The notes beneath the pieces were generated by a model. The model was not told the DNA's origin, did not search any database, and saw only the letters and a program-made list of their open reading frames with translations. From Pterois miles (taxonomy: Eukaryota; Chordata; Actinopteri; Perciformes; Scorpaenidae), in the NCBI GenBank assembly GCA_947000775.1, contig CAMQGK010000299.1, forward strand, positions 16,992,001 through 17,056,000: a stretch of 64,000 bases of DNA, written 5' to 3'. The position numbers and the translations under genes were made by a program. Numbering within the stretch: position 1 is the first letter of the stretch; the number at the start of each line of letters is the position of its first letter. Positions 16,201 through 32,100 of the stretch are shown here, piece after piece.

Positions 16201-19200
16201 ATAGCACGTAAAATGATTCTATGCTGAAAAAAGTCATTTTATCGAATGTTGTGAAATTTTACAAAAAATATCATAGTATAGTATGTTGAAAATTTTACGA
16301 TGCAAACATCAAATTTTTGTATGTTGAAAATATTCATGAAAACAGTCATATTATAGCATGTAAAATGATGCTACGGTGAAAAAAAGTCATTTTATCGAAT
16401 GTTCAGAAATTTTACAAAAAAATGTCATAGTATAGTATGTCGAAAATTTTACGATGAAAACGTCAAATTTTTGTATATTGAAAATATTCATGAAAACAGT
16501 CATATTATAGCATGTAAAATGATTCTATGGTGATAAAAAGTCGTTTTATCGAATGTTGAAAAATTTTACAAAAAAAATGTCATAGTATAGTATGTCGAAA
16601 ATTTCACGATGAAAACGTCGAATTTTTGTATGTTGAAAATATTCATGAAAACAGTCATACTATAGCATATTCAATGATTCTATGGTGAAAAAAGTCGTTT
16701 TATCAAATGTTTGAAAATTTTACAAAAAAAGTCACAGTATAGTATGTCGAAAATTTTATGTTGAAAACGTCCAATTTTTGAATGTATAAAATATTCATGA
16801 AAATAGCCATATTATAGCACGTAAAATGATTCTATGTTGAAAAAAGTCATTTTATCTAATGTGAAATTTTACAAAAAAATGCCATAGTATAGTATGTCGA
16901 AAATTTTACGATGAAAACGTTAAATTTTTGTATGTTGAAAATATTCATGAAAACAGTCCTATTATAGCATGTAAAATGATTCTATGGTGAAAAAAGTCTT
17001 TTTATCGAATGTTGTAAAATTTTACAAAAAATGTCATAGTATAGTATGTCGAAAATTTTACGATGAAAACGTCAAATTTTTGTATATTGAAAATATTCAT
17101 GAAAACAGTCATATTATAGCATGTAAAATTATTCTATGGTGAAAAAAAGTCATTTTATCGAATGTTTACAAATTTTACAAAAAAATGTCATAGTATAGTA
17201 TGTCGAAAATTTTACGATGAAAACGTCAAATTTTTGTATATTGAAAACATTCATGAAAACAGTCATATTATAGCATGTAAAATGATTCTATGGTGAAAAT
17301 AGTCTTTTTATCGAATGTTGTAAAATTTTACAAAAAATGTCATAGTATAGTATGTTAAAAATTTTACGATGAAAACGTCAAATTTTTGTATATTGAAAAT
17401 ATTCATGAAAACAGTCATATAGCATGTAAAATGATTCTATGGTGAAAAAAAGTCATTTTATCGAATGTTTACAAATTTTACAAAAAAATGTCATAGTATA
17501 GTATGTCGAAAATTTTACGATGAAAACGTCAAATTTTTGTATATTGAAAACATTCATGAAAACAGTCATATTATAGCATGTAAAATGATTCTATGGTGAA
17601 AATAGTCTTTTTATCGAATGTTATAAAATTTTACAAAAATATGTCATAGTATAGTATGTCGAAAATTTTACGATGAAAACGTCAAATTTTTGTATATTGA
17701 AAATATTCATGAAAACAGTCATATTATAGCATGTAAAATTATTCTATGGTGAAAAAAAGTCATTTTATCGAATGTTTACAAATTTTACAAAAAAATGTCA
17801 TAGTATAGTATGTCGAAAATTTTACGATGAAAACGTCAAATTTTTGGATATTGAAAATATTCATCAAAATAGTCATATTATGGCATGTAAAATGATATTA
17901 TGGTGAAAAAAGTCTTTTTATCGAATGTTGTAAAATTTTACAAAAAATGTCATAGTATAGTATGTCGAAAAGTTTACGATGCAAACATCAAATTTTTGTA
18001 TGTTGAAAATATTCATGAAAACAGTCATATTATAGCATATACAATGATTCTATGGTGAAAAAAGTCGTTTTATCAAATGTTAGAAAATTTTACAAAAAAA
18101 GTCATAGTATAGTATGTCGAAAATTTTACGATGAAAACGTCAAATTTTTGTATGTTGAAAATATTCATGAAAACAGTCATATTATAGCATGTAAAATGAT
18201 TCTATGTTGAAAATAGTCTTTTTATCGAATGTTGTAAAATTTTACAAGAAATGTCATAGTATAGTATGTCGAAAATTTTACGATGCAAACGTCAAATTTT
18301 TGTATGTTGAAGAAAATATTCATGAAAACAGTCATATTATAGCACGTAAAATGATATTATGGTGAAAAAAAGTCATTTTATCGAATGTTCAAAAATGTTA
18401 CAAAAAAATGTCATAGTATAGTATGTCGAAAATTTTACAATGAAAACGTCAAATTTTTGTATATTAAAAATATTCATGAAAACAGTCATATTATAGCATG
18501 TAAAATGATTCTATGGTGAAAATAGTCTTTTTATGGAATGTTGTAAAATTTTCCAAAAAATGTCATAGTATAGTATGTCGAAAATTTTACGATGCAAACA
18601 TCAAATTTTTGTATGTTGAAAATATTCATGAAAACAGTCATATTATAGCATGTAGAATGATTCTATGGTGAAAAAAAGTCATTTTATTGAATGTTTACAA
18701 ATTTTACAAAAAAATGTCATAGTATAGTATGTCGAAAATTTTACGATGAAAACGTCAAATTTTTGTATATTGAAAATATTCATGAAAACAGTGATATTAT
18801 AGCATGTAAAATGATTCTATGGTGAAAATAGTCTTTTTATCGAATGTTGTAAAATTTTCCAAAAAATGTCATAGTATAGTATGTCGAAAATTTTACGATG
18901 CAAACATCAAATTTTTGTACGTTGAAAATATTCATGAAAACAGTCATATTATAGCATGTAGAATGATTCTATGGTGAAAAAAAGTCATTTTATTGAATGT
19001 TTACAAATTTTACAAAAAAATGTCATAGTATAGTATGTCGAAAATTTTACGATGAAAACGTCAAATTTTTGTATATTGAAAATATTCATGAAAACAGTGA
19101 TATTATAGCATGTAAAATGATTCTATGTTGAAAATAGTCTTTTTATCGAATGTTGTAAAATTTTACAAGAAATGTCATAGTATAGTATGTCGAAAATTTT

Positions 19201-22200
19201 ACGATGCAAACATCAAATTTTTGTATGTTGAAAAAAATATTCAAGAAAACAGTCATATTATAGCATGTAGAATGATTCTATGGTGAAAAAAGTCATTTTA
19301 TCGAACGTTGAAAAATTTTACAAAAAAATGTCATAGTATAGTATGTCGAAAATTTTACGATGGAAACGTCAAATTTTTGTATGTTGAAAATATTCATGAA
19401 AACAGTCATATTATAGCACGTAAAATGATTCTATGGTTAAAAAAAGTCATTTTATCGAATGTTGAAAAATTTTACAAAAAAATGTCATCGTATAGTATGA
19501 CGAAAATTTTACGATGAAAACGTTAAATTTTTGTATATTGAAAATATTCATCAAAACAGTCATATTATGGCATGTAAAATGATATTATGGTGAAAAAAGT
19601 CTTTTTATCGAATGTTGTAAAATTTTACATAAAATGTCATAGTATAGTATGTCGAAAAGTTTACGATGCAAACATGAAATTTTTGTATGTTGAAAATATT
19701 CATGAAAACAGTCATATTATAGCATGTAAAATGAATCTATGGTGAAAAAAAGTCATTTTATCGAATGTTTACAAATTTTACAGAAAAATGTCATAGTATA
19801 GTATGTCGAAAATTTTACGATGAAAACGTCAAATTTTTGTATATTGAAAACATTCATGAAAACAGTCATATTATAGCATGTAAAATGATTCTATGGTGAA
19901 AATAGTCTATTTATCGAATGTTGTAAAATTTTACAAAAAATGTCATAGTATAGTATGTCGAAAATTTTACGATGCAAACATCAAATTTTTGTATGTTGAA
20001 AACATTCATGAAAACAGTCATATTATAGCATGTAAAATGATGCTACGGTGAAAAAAAGTCATTTTATCGAATGTTCAGAAATGTTACAAAAAAATGTCAT
20101 AGTATAGTATGTCGAAAATTTTACAATGAAAATGTCAAATTTTTGTATATTGAAAATATTCATGAAAACAGTCATATTATAGCATGTAGAATGATTCTAT
20201 GGTGAAAACAAGTCATTTTATTGAATGTTTACAAATTTTACAAAAAAATGTCATAGTATAGTATGTCGAAAATTTTACGATGAAAACGTCAAATTTTTGT
20301 ATATTGAAAATATTCATGAAAACAGTGATATTATAGCATGTAAAATGATTCTATGTTGAAAATAGTCTTTTTACCGAATGTTGTAAAATTTTACAAGAAA
20401 TGTCATAGTATAGTATGTCGAAAATTTTACGATGCAAACATCAAATTTTTGTATGTTGAAAAAAATATTCAAGAAAACAGTCATATTATAGCATGTAGAA
20501 TGATTCTATGGTGAAAAAAAGTCATTTTATCGAATGTTGAAAAATTTTACAAAAAAATGTCATAGTATAGTATGTCGAAAATTTTACGATGGAAACGTCA
20601 AATTTTTGTATGTTGAAAATATTCATGAAAACAGTCATATTATAGCACGTAAAATGATATTATGGTGAAAAAAAGTCATTTTATCGAATGTTCAAAAATG
20701 TTACAAAAAAATGTCATAGTATAGTATGTCGAAAATTTTACAATGAAAACGTCAAATTTTTGTATATTAAAAATATTCATGAAAACAGTCATATTATAGC
20801 ATGTAAAACGATTGTATGGTGATGAAAAGTCATTTTATCAAATGTTAGAAAATTTTATAAAAAAAGTCATAGTATAGTATGTCGAAAATTTTACGATGAA
20901 AACGTCAAATTTTTGGATATTGAAAATATTCATCAAAACAGTCATATTGTGGCATGTAAAATGATATTATGGTGAAAAAAGTCTTTTTATCGAATGTTGT
21001 AAAATTTTACAAAAAATGTCATAGTATAGTATGTCGAAAAGTTTACGATGCAAACATCAAATTTTTGTATGTTGAAAATATTCATGAAAACAGTCATATT
21101 ATAGCATGTAGAATGATTCTATGGTGAAAAAAAGTCATTTTATCGAATGTTGTAAAATTTTACAAAAAATGTCATAGTATAGTATGTCGAAAATTTTACA
21201 ATGCAAACATGAAATTTTTGTATGTTGAAAATATTTATGAAAACAGTCATATTATAGCATGTAGAATGATTCTATGGTGAAAAAAAAGTCATTTCATCGA
21301 ATGTTTACAAATTTTACAAAAATATGTCATAGTATAGTATGTCGAAAATTTTACGATGAAAACGTCAAATTTTTGTATATTGAAAATATTCATGAAAACA
21401 GTAATAGCATGTAAAATGATTCTATGGTGATAAAAAGTCGTTTTATCGAATGTTGAAAAATTTTACAAAAAAAATGTCATAGTATAGTATGTCGAAAATT
21501 TTACGATGAAAACGTCAAATTTTTGTATATTGAAAATATTCATGAAAACAGTCATATCATAGCATGTAAAATTATTCTATGGTGAAAAAAAGTCATTTTA
21601 TCGAATGTTTACAAATTTTACAAAAAAATGTCATAGTATAGTATGTCGAAAATTTTACGATGAAAACGTCAAATTTTTGTATATTGAAAACATTCATGAA
21701 AACAGTCATATTATAGCATGTAAAATGATTCTATGGTGAAAATAGTCTTTTTATCGAATGTTGTAAAATTTTACAAAAAATGTCATAGTATAGTATGTCG
21801 AAAATTTTATGTTGAAAACGTCCAATTTTTGAATGTATAAAATATTCATAAAAATAGCCATATTATAGCACGTAAAATGATTCTATGCTGAAAAAAGTCA
21901 TTTTATCGAATGTTGTGAAATTTTACAAAAAATATCATAGTATAGTATGTCGAAAATTTTACGATGCAAACATCAAATTTTTGTATGTTGAAAATATTCA
22001 TGAAAACAGTCATATTATAGCATGTAAAATGATGCTACGGTGAAAAAAAGTCATTTTATCGAATGTTCAGAAATTTTACAAAAAAATGTCATAGTATAGT
22101 ATGTCGAAAATTTCACGATGAAAACGTCGAATTTTTGTATGTTGAAAATATTCATGAAAACAGTCATACTATAGCATATTCAATGATTCTATGGTGAAAA

Positions 22201-23045
22201 AAGTCGTTTTATCAAATGTTTGAAAATTTTAAAAAAAAAGTCATAGTATAGTATGTCGAAAATTTTATGTTGAAAACGTCCAATTTTTGAATGTATAAAA
22301 TATTCATGAAAATAGCCATATTATAGCACGTAAAATGATTCTATGTTGAAAAAAGTCATTTTATCTAATGTGAAATTTTACAAAAAAATGTCATAGTATA
22401 GTATGTCGAAAATTTTACGATGAAAACGTCAAATTTTTGTATATTGAAAACATTCATGAAAACAGTCATATTATAGCATGTAAAATGATTCTATGGTGAA
22501 AATAGTCTTTTTATCGAATGTTGTAAAATTTTACTAAAAAATGTCATAGTATAGTATGTCGAAAATTTTATGTTGAAAACGTCCAATTTTTGAATGTATA
22601 AAATATTCATAAAAATAGCCATATTATAGCACGTAAAATGATTCTATGCTGAAAAAAGTCATTTTATCGAATGTTGTGAAATTTTACAAAAAACTGTCAT
22701 AGTATAGTATGTTAAAAATTTTACGATGAAAACGTCAAATTTTTGTAAGTTGAAAATATTCATGAAAACAGTCATATTATAGAATGTAAAATGATTCTAT
22801 GGTGAAAAAAAGTCATTTTATCGAATGTTGAAAAATTTTACAAAAAAATGCCATAGTATAGTATGTCGAAAATTTTACGATGAAAACGTCAAATTTTTGT
22901 ATATTGAAAATATTCATGAAAACAATCATATTATGGCATGTAAAATGATATTATGGTGAAAAAAGTCTTTTTATCGAATGTTGTAAAATTTTACAAAAAA
23001 TGTCATAGTATAGTATGTCGAAAATTTTACGATGCAAACGCCCAA
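13281..23045. repeat. Left copy of ~10 kb duplicated segment (blocks A-B-C-B')
   Basis: This segment corresponds position by position to 26894-37262. The offset is about 13612 bp (89 units) from about 13.28 to 21.49 kb, then about 14216 bp, because the right copy has about four extra units near 35.1-35.7 kb. Distinctive variants keep the same order in both copies, for example ATAGCATATTCAATG, GAACGTTGAAAA-type units and TTACTAAAAAATG. Single-base differences are few, such as TATCGTATG near 15062. Confidence 0.85.
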
Positions 23046-23049
23046 TTTT

Positions 23050-26000
23050 TTGAATGTATAAAATATTCATGAAAATAGCCATATTATAGCACGTAAAATG
23101 ATTCTATGCTGAAAAAAGTCATTTTATCGAATGTTGAAAAATTTTACAAAAAATGTCATAGTATAGTATGTCGAAAATTTTACGATGCAAACATCAAATT
23201 TTTGTATGTTGAAAATATTCATGAAAACAGTCATATTATAGCATGTAGAATGATTCTACGGTGAAAAAAAGTCATTTTATCGAATGTTCAGAAATGTTAC
23301 AAAAAATGTCATAGTATAGTATGTCGAAAATTTTACAATGAAAATGTCAAATTTTTGTATATTGAAAATATTCATGAAAACAGTCATATTATAGCATGTA
23401 AAATGATGCTATGGTGAAAAAAAGTCATTTTATCGAATGTTCAGAAATGTTACAAAAAAATGTCATAGTATAGTATGTCGAAAATTTTACAATGAAAATG
23501 TTAAATTTTTGTATATTGAAAATATTCATGAAGACAGTGATATTATAGCATGTAAAATGATTCTATGGTGAAAATAGTCTTTTAAACGAATGTTGTAAAA
23601 TTTTACAAAAAATGTCATAGTATAGTATGTCAAAAATTTTACGATGCAAACATCAAATTTTTGTATGTTGAAAATATTCATGAAAACAGTAATAGCATGT
23701 AAAATGATTCTATGGTGATAAAAAGTCGTTTTATCGAATGTTGAAAAATTTTACAAAAAAAATGTCATAGTATAGTATGTCGAAAATTTTACGATGAAAA
23801 CGTCAAATTTTTGTATATTGAAAATATTCATGAAAACAGTGATATTATAGCATGTAAAATGATTCTATGTTGAAAATAGTCTTTTTATCGAATGTTGTAA
23901 AATTTTACAAGAAATGTCATAGTATAGTATGTCGAAAATTTTACGATGCAAACATCAAATTTTTGTATGTTGAAAAAAATATTCAAGAAAACAGTCATAT
24001 TATAGCATGTAGAATGATTCTATGGTGAAAAAAAGTCATTTTATCGAATGTTGAAAAATTTTACAAAAAAATGTCATAGTATAGTATGTCGAAAATTTTA
24101 CGATGGAAACGTCAAATTTTTGTATGTTGAAAATATTCATGAAAACAGTCATATTATAGCACGTAAAATGATATTATGGTGAAAAAAAGTCATTTTATCG
24201 AATGTTCAAAAATGTTACAAAAAAATGTCATAGTATGGTATGTCGAAAATTTTACAATGAAAACGTCAAATTTTTGTATATTAAAAATATTCATGAAAAC
24301 AGTCATATTATAGCATGTAAAACGATTGTATGGTGATGAAAAGTCATTTTATCAAATGTTAGAAAATTTTATAAAAAAAGTCATAGTATAGTATGTCGAA
24401 AATTTTAACATGAAAACATCAATTTCTTGCATGTTGAAAATATTCATGAAAACAGTCATATTATAGCATATACAATGATTCTATGGTGAAAAAAGTCGTT
24501 TTATCAAATGTTAGAAAATTTTACAAAAAAAGTCATAGTATAGTATGTCGAAAATTTTACGATGAACACGTCAAATTTTTGTATGTTGAAAATATTCATG
24601 AAAACAGTCATATTATAGCATGTAGAATGATTCTATGGTGAAAAAAAGTCATTTTATCGAATGTTGAAAAATTTTACAAAAAATGTCATAGTATAGTATG
24701 TCGAAAATTTTACAATGCAAACATGAAATTTTTGTATGTTGAAAATATTCATGAAAACAGTCATATTATAGCATGTAGAATGATTCTATGGTGAAAAAAA
24801 GTCATTTCATCGAATGTTTACAAATTTTACAAAAATATGTCATAGTATAGTATGTCGAAAATTTTACGATGAAAACGTCAAATTTTTGTATATTGAAAAT
24901 ATTCATGAAAACAGTCATATTATAGCATGTAAAATGAATCTATGGTGGAAAAAAAGTCATTTTATCGAATGTTTACAAATTTTACAGAAAAATGTCATAG
25001 TATAGTATGTCGAAAATTTTACGATGAAAACGTCAAATTTTTGTATATTGAAAACATTCATGAAAACAGTCATATTATAGCATGTAAAATGATTCTATGG
25101 TGAAAATAGTCTATTTATCGAATGTTGTAAAATTTTACAAAAAATGTCATAGTATAGTATGTCGAAAATTTTACGATGCAAACATCAAATTTTTGTATGT
25201 TGAAAATATTCATGAAAACAGTCATATTATAGCATGTAAAATGATGCTATGGTGAAAAAAAGTCATTTTATCGAATGTTCAGAAATGTTACAAAAAATGT
25301 CATAGTATAGTATGTCGAAAATTTTACAATGAAAATGTCAAATTTTTGTATATTGAAAATATTCATGAAAACAGTCATATTATAGCATGTAAAATGATGC
25401 TATGGTGAAAAAAAGTCATTTTATCGAATGTTCAGAAATGTTACAAAAAAATGTCATAGTAGAGTATGTCGAAAATTTTACAATGAAAATGTCAAATTTT
25501 TGTATATTGAAAATATTCATGAAAACAGTCATATTATAGCATGTAAAATGATGCTATGGTGAAAAAAAAGTCATTTTATCGAATGTTCAGAAATTTTACA
25601 AAAAAATGTCATAGTATAGTATGTCGAAAATTTTACGATGAAAACGTCAAATTTTTGTATATTGAAAATATTCATGAAAACAGTAATAGCATGTAAAATG
25701 ATTCTATGTTGATAAAAAGTCGTTTTATCGAATGTTGAAAAATTTTACAAAAAAAATGTCATAGTATAGTATGTCGAAAATTTCACGATGAAAACGTCGA
25801 ATTTTTGTATGTTGAAAATATTCATGAAAACAGTCATACTATAGCATATTCAATGATTCTATGGTGAAAAAAGTCGTTTTATCAAATGTTTGAAAATTTT
25901 ACAAAAAAAGTCATAGTATAGTATGTCGAAAATTTTATGTTGAAAACGTCCAATTTTTGAATGTATAAAATATTCATGAAAATAGCCATATTATAGCAAG

Positions 26001-29000
26001 TAAAATGATTCTATGTTGAAAAAAGTCATTTTATCTAATGTGAAATTTTACAAAAAAATGCCATAGTATAGTATGTCGAAAATTTTACGATGAAAACGTC
26101 AAATTTTTGAATGTATAAAATATTCATGAAAATAGCCATATTATAGCACGTAAAATGATTCTATGCTGAAAAAAGTCATTTTATCGAATGTTGAAAAATT
26201 TTACAAAAAATGTCATAGTATAGTATGTCGAAAATTTTACGATGCAAACATCAAATTTTTGTATGTTGAAAATATTCATGAAAACAGTCATATTATAGCA
26301 TGTAGAATGATTCTACGGTGAAAAAAAGTCATTTTATCGAATGTTCAGAAATGTTACAAAAAATGTCATAGTATAGTATGTCGAAAATTTTACAATGAAA
26401 ATGTCAAATTTTTGTATATTGAAAATATTCATGAAAACAGTCATATTATAGCATGTAAAATGATGCTATGGTGAAAAAAAAGTCATTTTATCGAATGTTC
26501 AGAAATGTTACAAAAAAATGTCATAGTATAGTATGTCGAAAATTTTACAATGAAAATGTTAAATTTTTGTATATTGAAAATATTCATGAAGACAGTGATA
26601 TTATAGCATGTAAAATGATTCTATGGTGAAAATAGTCTTTTAAACGAATGTTGTAAAATTTTACAAAAAATTTCATAGTATAGTATGTCAAAAATTTTAC
26701 GATGCAAACATCAAATTTTTGTATGTTGAAAATATTCATGAAAACAGTAATAGCATGTAAAATGATTCTATGGTGATAAAAAGTCGTTTTATCGAATGTT
26801 GAAAAATTTTACAAAAAAAATGTCATAGTATAGTATGTCGAAAATTTTACGATGAAAACGTCAAATTTTTGTATATTGAAAATATTCATGAAAACAGTGA
26901 TATTATAGCATGTAAAATGATTCTATGTTGAAAATAGTCTTTTTATCGAATGTTGTAAAATTTTACAAGAAATGTCATAGTATAGTATGTCGAAAATTTT
27001 ACGATGCAAACATCAAATTTTTGTATGTTGAAAAAAATATTCAAGAAAACAGTCATATTATAGCATGTAGAATGATTCTATGGTGAAAAAAAGTCATTTT
27101 ATCGAATGTTGAAAAATTTTACAAAAAAATGTCATAGTATAGTATGTCGAAAATTTTACGATGGAAACGTCAAATTTTTGTATGTTGAAAATATTCATGA
27201 AAACAGTCATATTATAGCACGTAAAATGATATTATGGTGAAAAAAAGTCATTTTATCGAATGTTCAAAAATGTTACAAAAAAATGTCATAGTATGGTATG
27301 TCGAAAATTTTACAATGAAAACGTCAAATTTTTGTATATTAAAAATATTCATGAAAACAGTCATATTATAGCATGTAAAACGATTGTATGGTGATGAAAA
27401 GTCATTTTATCAAATGTTAGAAAATTTTATAAAAAAAGTCATAGTATAGTATGTCGAAAATTTTAACATGAAAACATCAATTTCTTGCATGTTGAAAATA
27501 TTCATGAAAACAGTCATATTATAGCATATACAATGATTCTATGGTGAAAAAAGTCGTTTTATCAAATGTTAGAAAATTTTACAAAAAAAGTCATAGTATA
27601 GTATGTCGAAAATTTTACGATGAACACGTCAAATTTTTGTATGTTGAAAATATTCATGAAAACAGTCATATTATAGCATGTAGAATGATTCTATGGTGAA
27701 AAAAAGTCATTTTATCGAATGTTGAAAAATTTTACAAAAAATGTCATAGTATAGTATGTCGAAAATTTTACAATGCAAACATGAAATTTTTGTATGTTGA
27801 AAATATTCATGAAAACAGTCATATTATAGCATGTAGAATGATTCTATGGTGAAAAAAAGTCATTTCATCGAATGTTTACAAATTTTACAAAAATATGTCA
27901 TAGTATAGTATGTCGAAAATTTTACGATGAAAACGTCAAATTTTTGTATATTGAAAATATTCATGAAAACAGTCATATTATAGCATGTAAAATGAATCTA
28001 TGGTGGAAAAAAAGTCATTTTATCGAATGTTTACAAATTTTACAGAAAAATGTCATAGTATAGTATGTCGAAAATTTTACGATGAAAACGTCAAATTTTT
28101 GTATATTGAAAACATTCATGAAAACAGTCATATTATAGCATGTAAAATGATTCTATGGTGAAAATAGTCTATTTATCGAATGTTGTAAAATTTTACAAAA
28201 AATGTCATAGTATAGTATGTCGAAAATTTTACGATGCAAACATCAAATTTTTGTATGTTGAAAATATTCATGAAAACAGTCATATTATAGCATGTAAAAT
28301 GATGCTATGGTGAAAAAAAGTCATTTTATCGAATGTTCAGAAATGTTACAAAAAATGTCATAGTATAGTATGTCGAAAATTTTACAATGAAAATGTCAAA
28401 TTTTTGTATATTGAAAATATTCATGAAAACAGTCATATTATAGCATGTAAAATGATGCTATGGTGAAAAAAAGTCATTTTATCGAATGTTCAGAAATGTT
28501 ACAAAAAAATGTCATAGTAGAGTATGTCGAAAATTTTACAATGAAAATGTCAAATTTTTGTATATTGAAAATATTCATGAAAACAGTCATATTATAGCAT
28601 GTAAAATGATGCTATGGTGAAAAAAAGTCATTTTATCGAATGTTCAGAAATTTTACAAAAAAATGTCATAGTATAGTATGTCGAAAATTTTACGATGAAA
28701 ACGTCAAATTTTTGTATATTGAAAATATTCATGAAAACAGTAATAGCATGTAAAATGATTCTATGTTGATAAAAAGTCGTTTTATCGAATGTTGAAAAAT
28801 TTTACAAAAAAAATGTCATAGTATAGTATGTCGAAAATTTCACGATGAAAACGTCGAATTTTTGTATGTTGAAAATATTCATGAAAACAGTCATACTATA
28901 GCATATTCAATGATTCTATGGTGAAAAAAGTCGTTTTATCAAATGTTTGAAAATTTTACAAAAAAAGTCATAGTATAGTATGTCGAAAATTTTATGTTGA

Positions 29001-29165
29001 AAACGTCCAATTTTTGAATGTATAAAATATTCATGAAAATAGCCATATTATAGCAAGTAAAATGATTCTATGTTGAAAAAAGTCATTTTATCTAATGTGA
29101 AATTTTACAAAAAAATGCCATAGTATAGTATGTCGAAAATTTTACGATGAAAACGTCAAATTTTT
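23050..29165. repeat. A-A tandem duplication of a 3058 bp (20-unit) block
   Basis: About 23050-26105 is followed directly by a near-identical copy at about 26106-29165. The variant ACAGTGATATTATAGCATG at about 23836 recurs at about 26894, an offset of 3058 bp. Open frames starting at 24814 and 27872 are identical, and so is one at 2632. Small differences, such as an extra A at about 25560 and TTTCATAG near 26670, show these are two real copies of different age and not a listing error. Confidence 0.85.
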
Positions 29166-32100
29166 GTATGTTGAAAATATTCATGAAAACAGTCCTATTA
29201 TAGCATGTAAAATGATTCTATGGTGAAAAAAGTCTTTTTATCGAATGTTGTAAAATTTTACAAAAAATGTCATAGTATAGTATGTCGAAAATTTTACGAT
29301 GCAAACATCAAATTTTTGTATGTTGAAAATATTCATTAAAACAGTCATATTATAGCATGTAGAATGATTCTATGGTGAAAAAAAGTCATTTCATCGAATG
29401 TTTACAAATTTTACAAAAATATGTCATAGTATAGTATGTCGAAAATTTTACGATGAAAACGTCAAATTTTTGTATATTGAAAATATTCATGAAAACAGTC
29501 ATATTATAGCATGTAAAATTATTCTATGGTGAAAAAAAGTCATTTTATCGAATGTTTACAAATTTTACAAAAAAATGTCATAGTATAGTATGTCGAAAAT
29601 TTTACGATGAAAACGTCAAATTTTTGTATATTGAAAACATTCATGAAAACAGTCATATTATAGCATGTAAAATGATTCTATGGTGAAAATAGTCTTTTTT
29701 ATCGAATGTTGTAAAATTTTACAAAAAATGTCATAGTATAGTATGTCGAAAATTTTATGTTGAAAACGTCCAATTTTTGAATGTATAAAATATTCATAAA
29801 AATAGCCATATTATAGCACGTAAAATGATTCTATGCTGAAAAAAGTCATTTTATCGAATGTTGTGAAATTTTACAAAAAATATCATAGTATAGTATGTTG
29901 AAAATTTTACGATGCAAACATCAAATTTTTGTATGTTGAAAATATTCATGAAAACAGTCATATTATAGCATGTAAAATGATGCTACGGTGAAAAAAAGTC
30001 ATTTTATCGAATGTTCAGAAATTTTACAAAAAAATGTCATAGTATAGTATGTCGAAAATTTTACGATGAAAACGTCAAATTTTTGTATATTGAAAATATT
30101 CATGAAAACAGTCATATTATAGCATGTAAAATGATTCTATGGTGATAAAAAGTCGTTTTATCGAATGTTGAAAAATTTTACAAAAAAAATGTCATAGTAT
30201 AGTATGTCGAAAATTTCACGATGAAAACGTCGAATTTTTGTATGTTGAAAATATTCATGAAAACAGTCATACTATAGCATATTCAATGATTCTATGGTGA
30301 AAAAAGTCGTTTTATCAAATGTTTGAAAATTTTACAAAAAAAGTCACAGTATAGTATGTCGAAAATTTTATGTTGAAAACGTCCAATTTTTGAATGTATA
30401 AAATATTCATGAAAATAGCCATATTATAGCACGTAAAATGATTCTATGTTGAAAAAAGTCATTTTATCTAATGTGAAATTTTACAAAAAAATGCCATAGT
30501 ATAGTATGTCGAAAATTTTACGATGAAAACGTTAAATTTTTGTATGTTGAAAATATTCATGAAAACAGTCCTATTATAGCATGTAAAATGATTCTATGGT
30601 GAAAAAAGTCTTTTTATCGAATGTTGTAAAATTTTACAAAAAATGTCATAGTATAGTATGTCGAAAATTTTACGATGAAAACGTCAAATTTTTGTATATT
30701 GAAAATATTCATGAAAACAGTCATATTATAGCATGTAAAATTATTCTATGGTGAAAAAAAGTCATTTTATCGAATGTTTACAAATTTTACAAAAAAATGT
30801 CATAGTATAGTATGTCGAAAATTTTACGATGAAAACGTCAAATTTTTGTATATTGAAAACATTCATGAAAACAGTCATATTATAGCATGTAAAATGATTC
30901 TATGGTGAAAATAGTCTTTTTATCGAATGTTGTAAAATTTTACAAAAAATGTCATAGTATAGTATGTTAAAAATTTTACGATGAAAACGTCAAATTTTTG
31001 TATATTGAAAATATTCATGAAAACAGTCATATAGCATGTAAAATGATTCTATGGTGAAAAAAAGTCATTTTATCGAATGTTTACAAATTTTACAAAAAAA
31101 TGTCATAGTATAGTATGTCGAAAATTTTACGATGAAAACGTCAAATTTTTGTATATTGAAAACATTCATGAAAACAGTCATATTATAGCATGTAAAATGA
31201 TTCTATGGTGAAAATAGTCTTTTTATCGAATGTTATAAAATTTTACAAAAATATGTCATAGTATAGTATGTCGAAAATTTTACGATGAAAACGTCAAATT
31301 TTTGTATATTGAAAATATTCATGAAAACAGTCATATTATAGCATGTAAAATTATTCTATGGTGAAAAAAAGTCATTTTATCGAATGTTTACAAATTTTAC
31401 AAAAAAATGTCATAGTATAGTATGTCGAAAATTTTACGATGAAAACGTCAAATTTTTGGATATTGAAAATATTCATCAAAATAGTCATATTATGGCATGT
31501 AAAATGATATTATGGTGAAAAAAGTCTTTTTATCGAATGTTGTAAAATTTTACAAAAAATGTCATAGTATAGTATGTCGAAAAGTTTACGATGCAAACAT
31601 CAAATTTTTGTATGTTGAAAATATTCATGAAAACTCATATTATAGCATATACAATGATTCTATGGTGAAAAAAGTCGTTTTATCAAATGTTAGAAAATTT
31701 TACAAAAAAAGTCATAGTATAGTATGTCGAAAATTTTACGATGAAAACGTCAAATTTTTGTATGTTGAAAATATTCATGAAAACAGTCATATTATAGCAT
31801 GTAAAATGATTCTATGTTGAAAATAGTCTTTTTATCGAATGTTGTAAAATTTTACAAGAAATGTCATAGTATAGTATGTCGAAAATTTTACGATGCAAAC
31901 GTCAAATTTTTGTATGTTGAAGAAAATATTCATGAAAACAGTCATATTATAGCACGTAAAATGATATTATGGTGAAAAAAAGTCATTTTATCGAATGTTC
32001 AAAAATGTTACAAAAAAATGTCATAGTATAGTATGTCGAAAATTTTACAATGAAAACGTCAAATTTTTGTATATTAAAAATATTCATGAAAACAGTCATA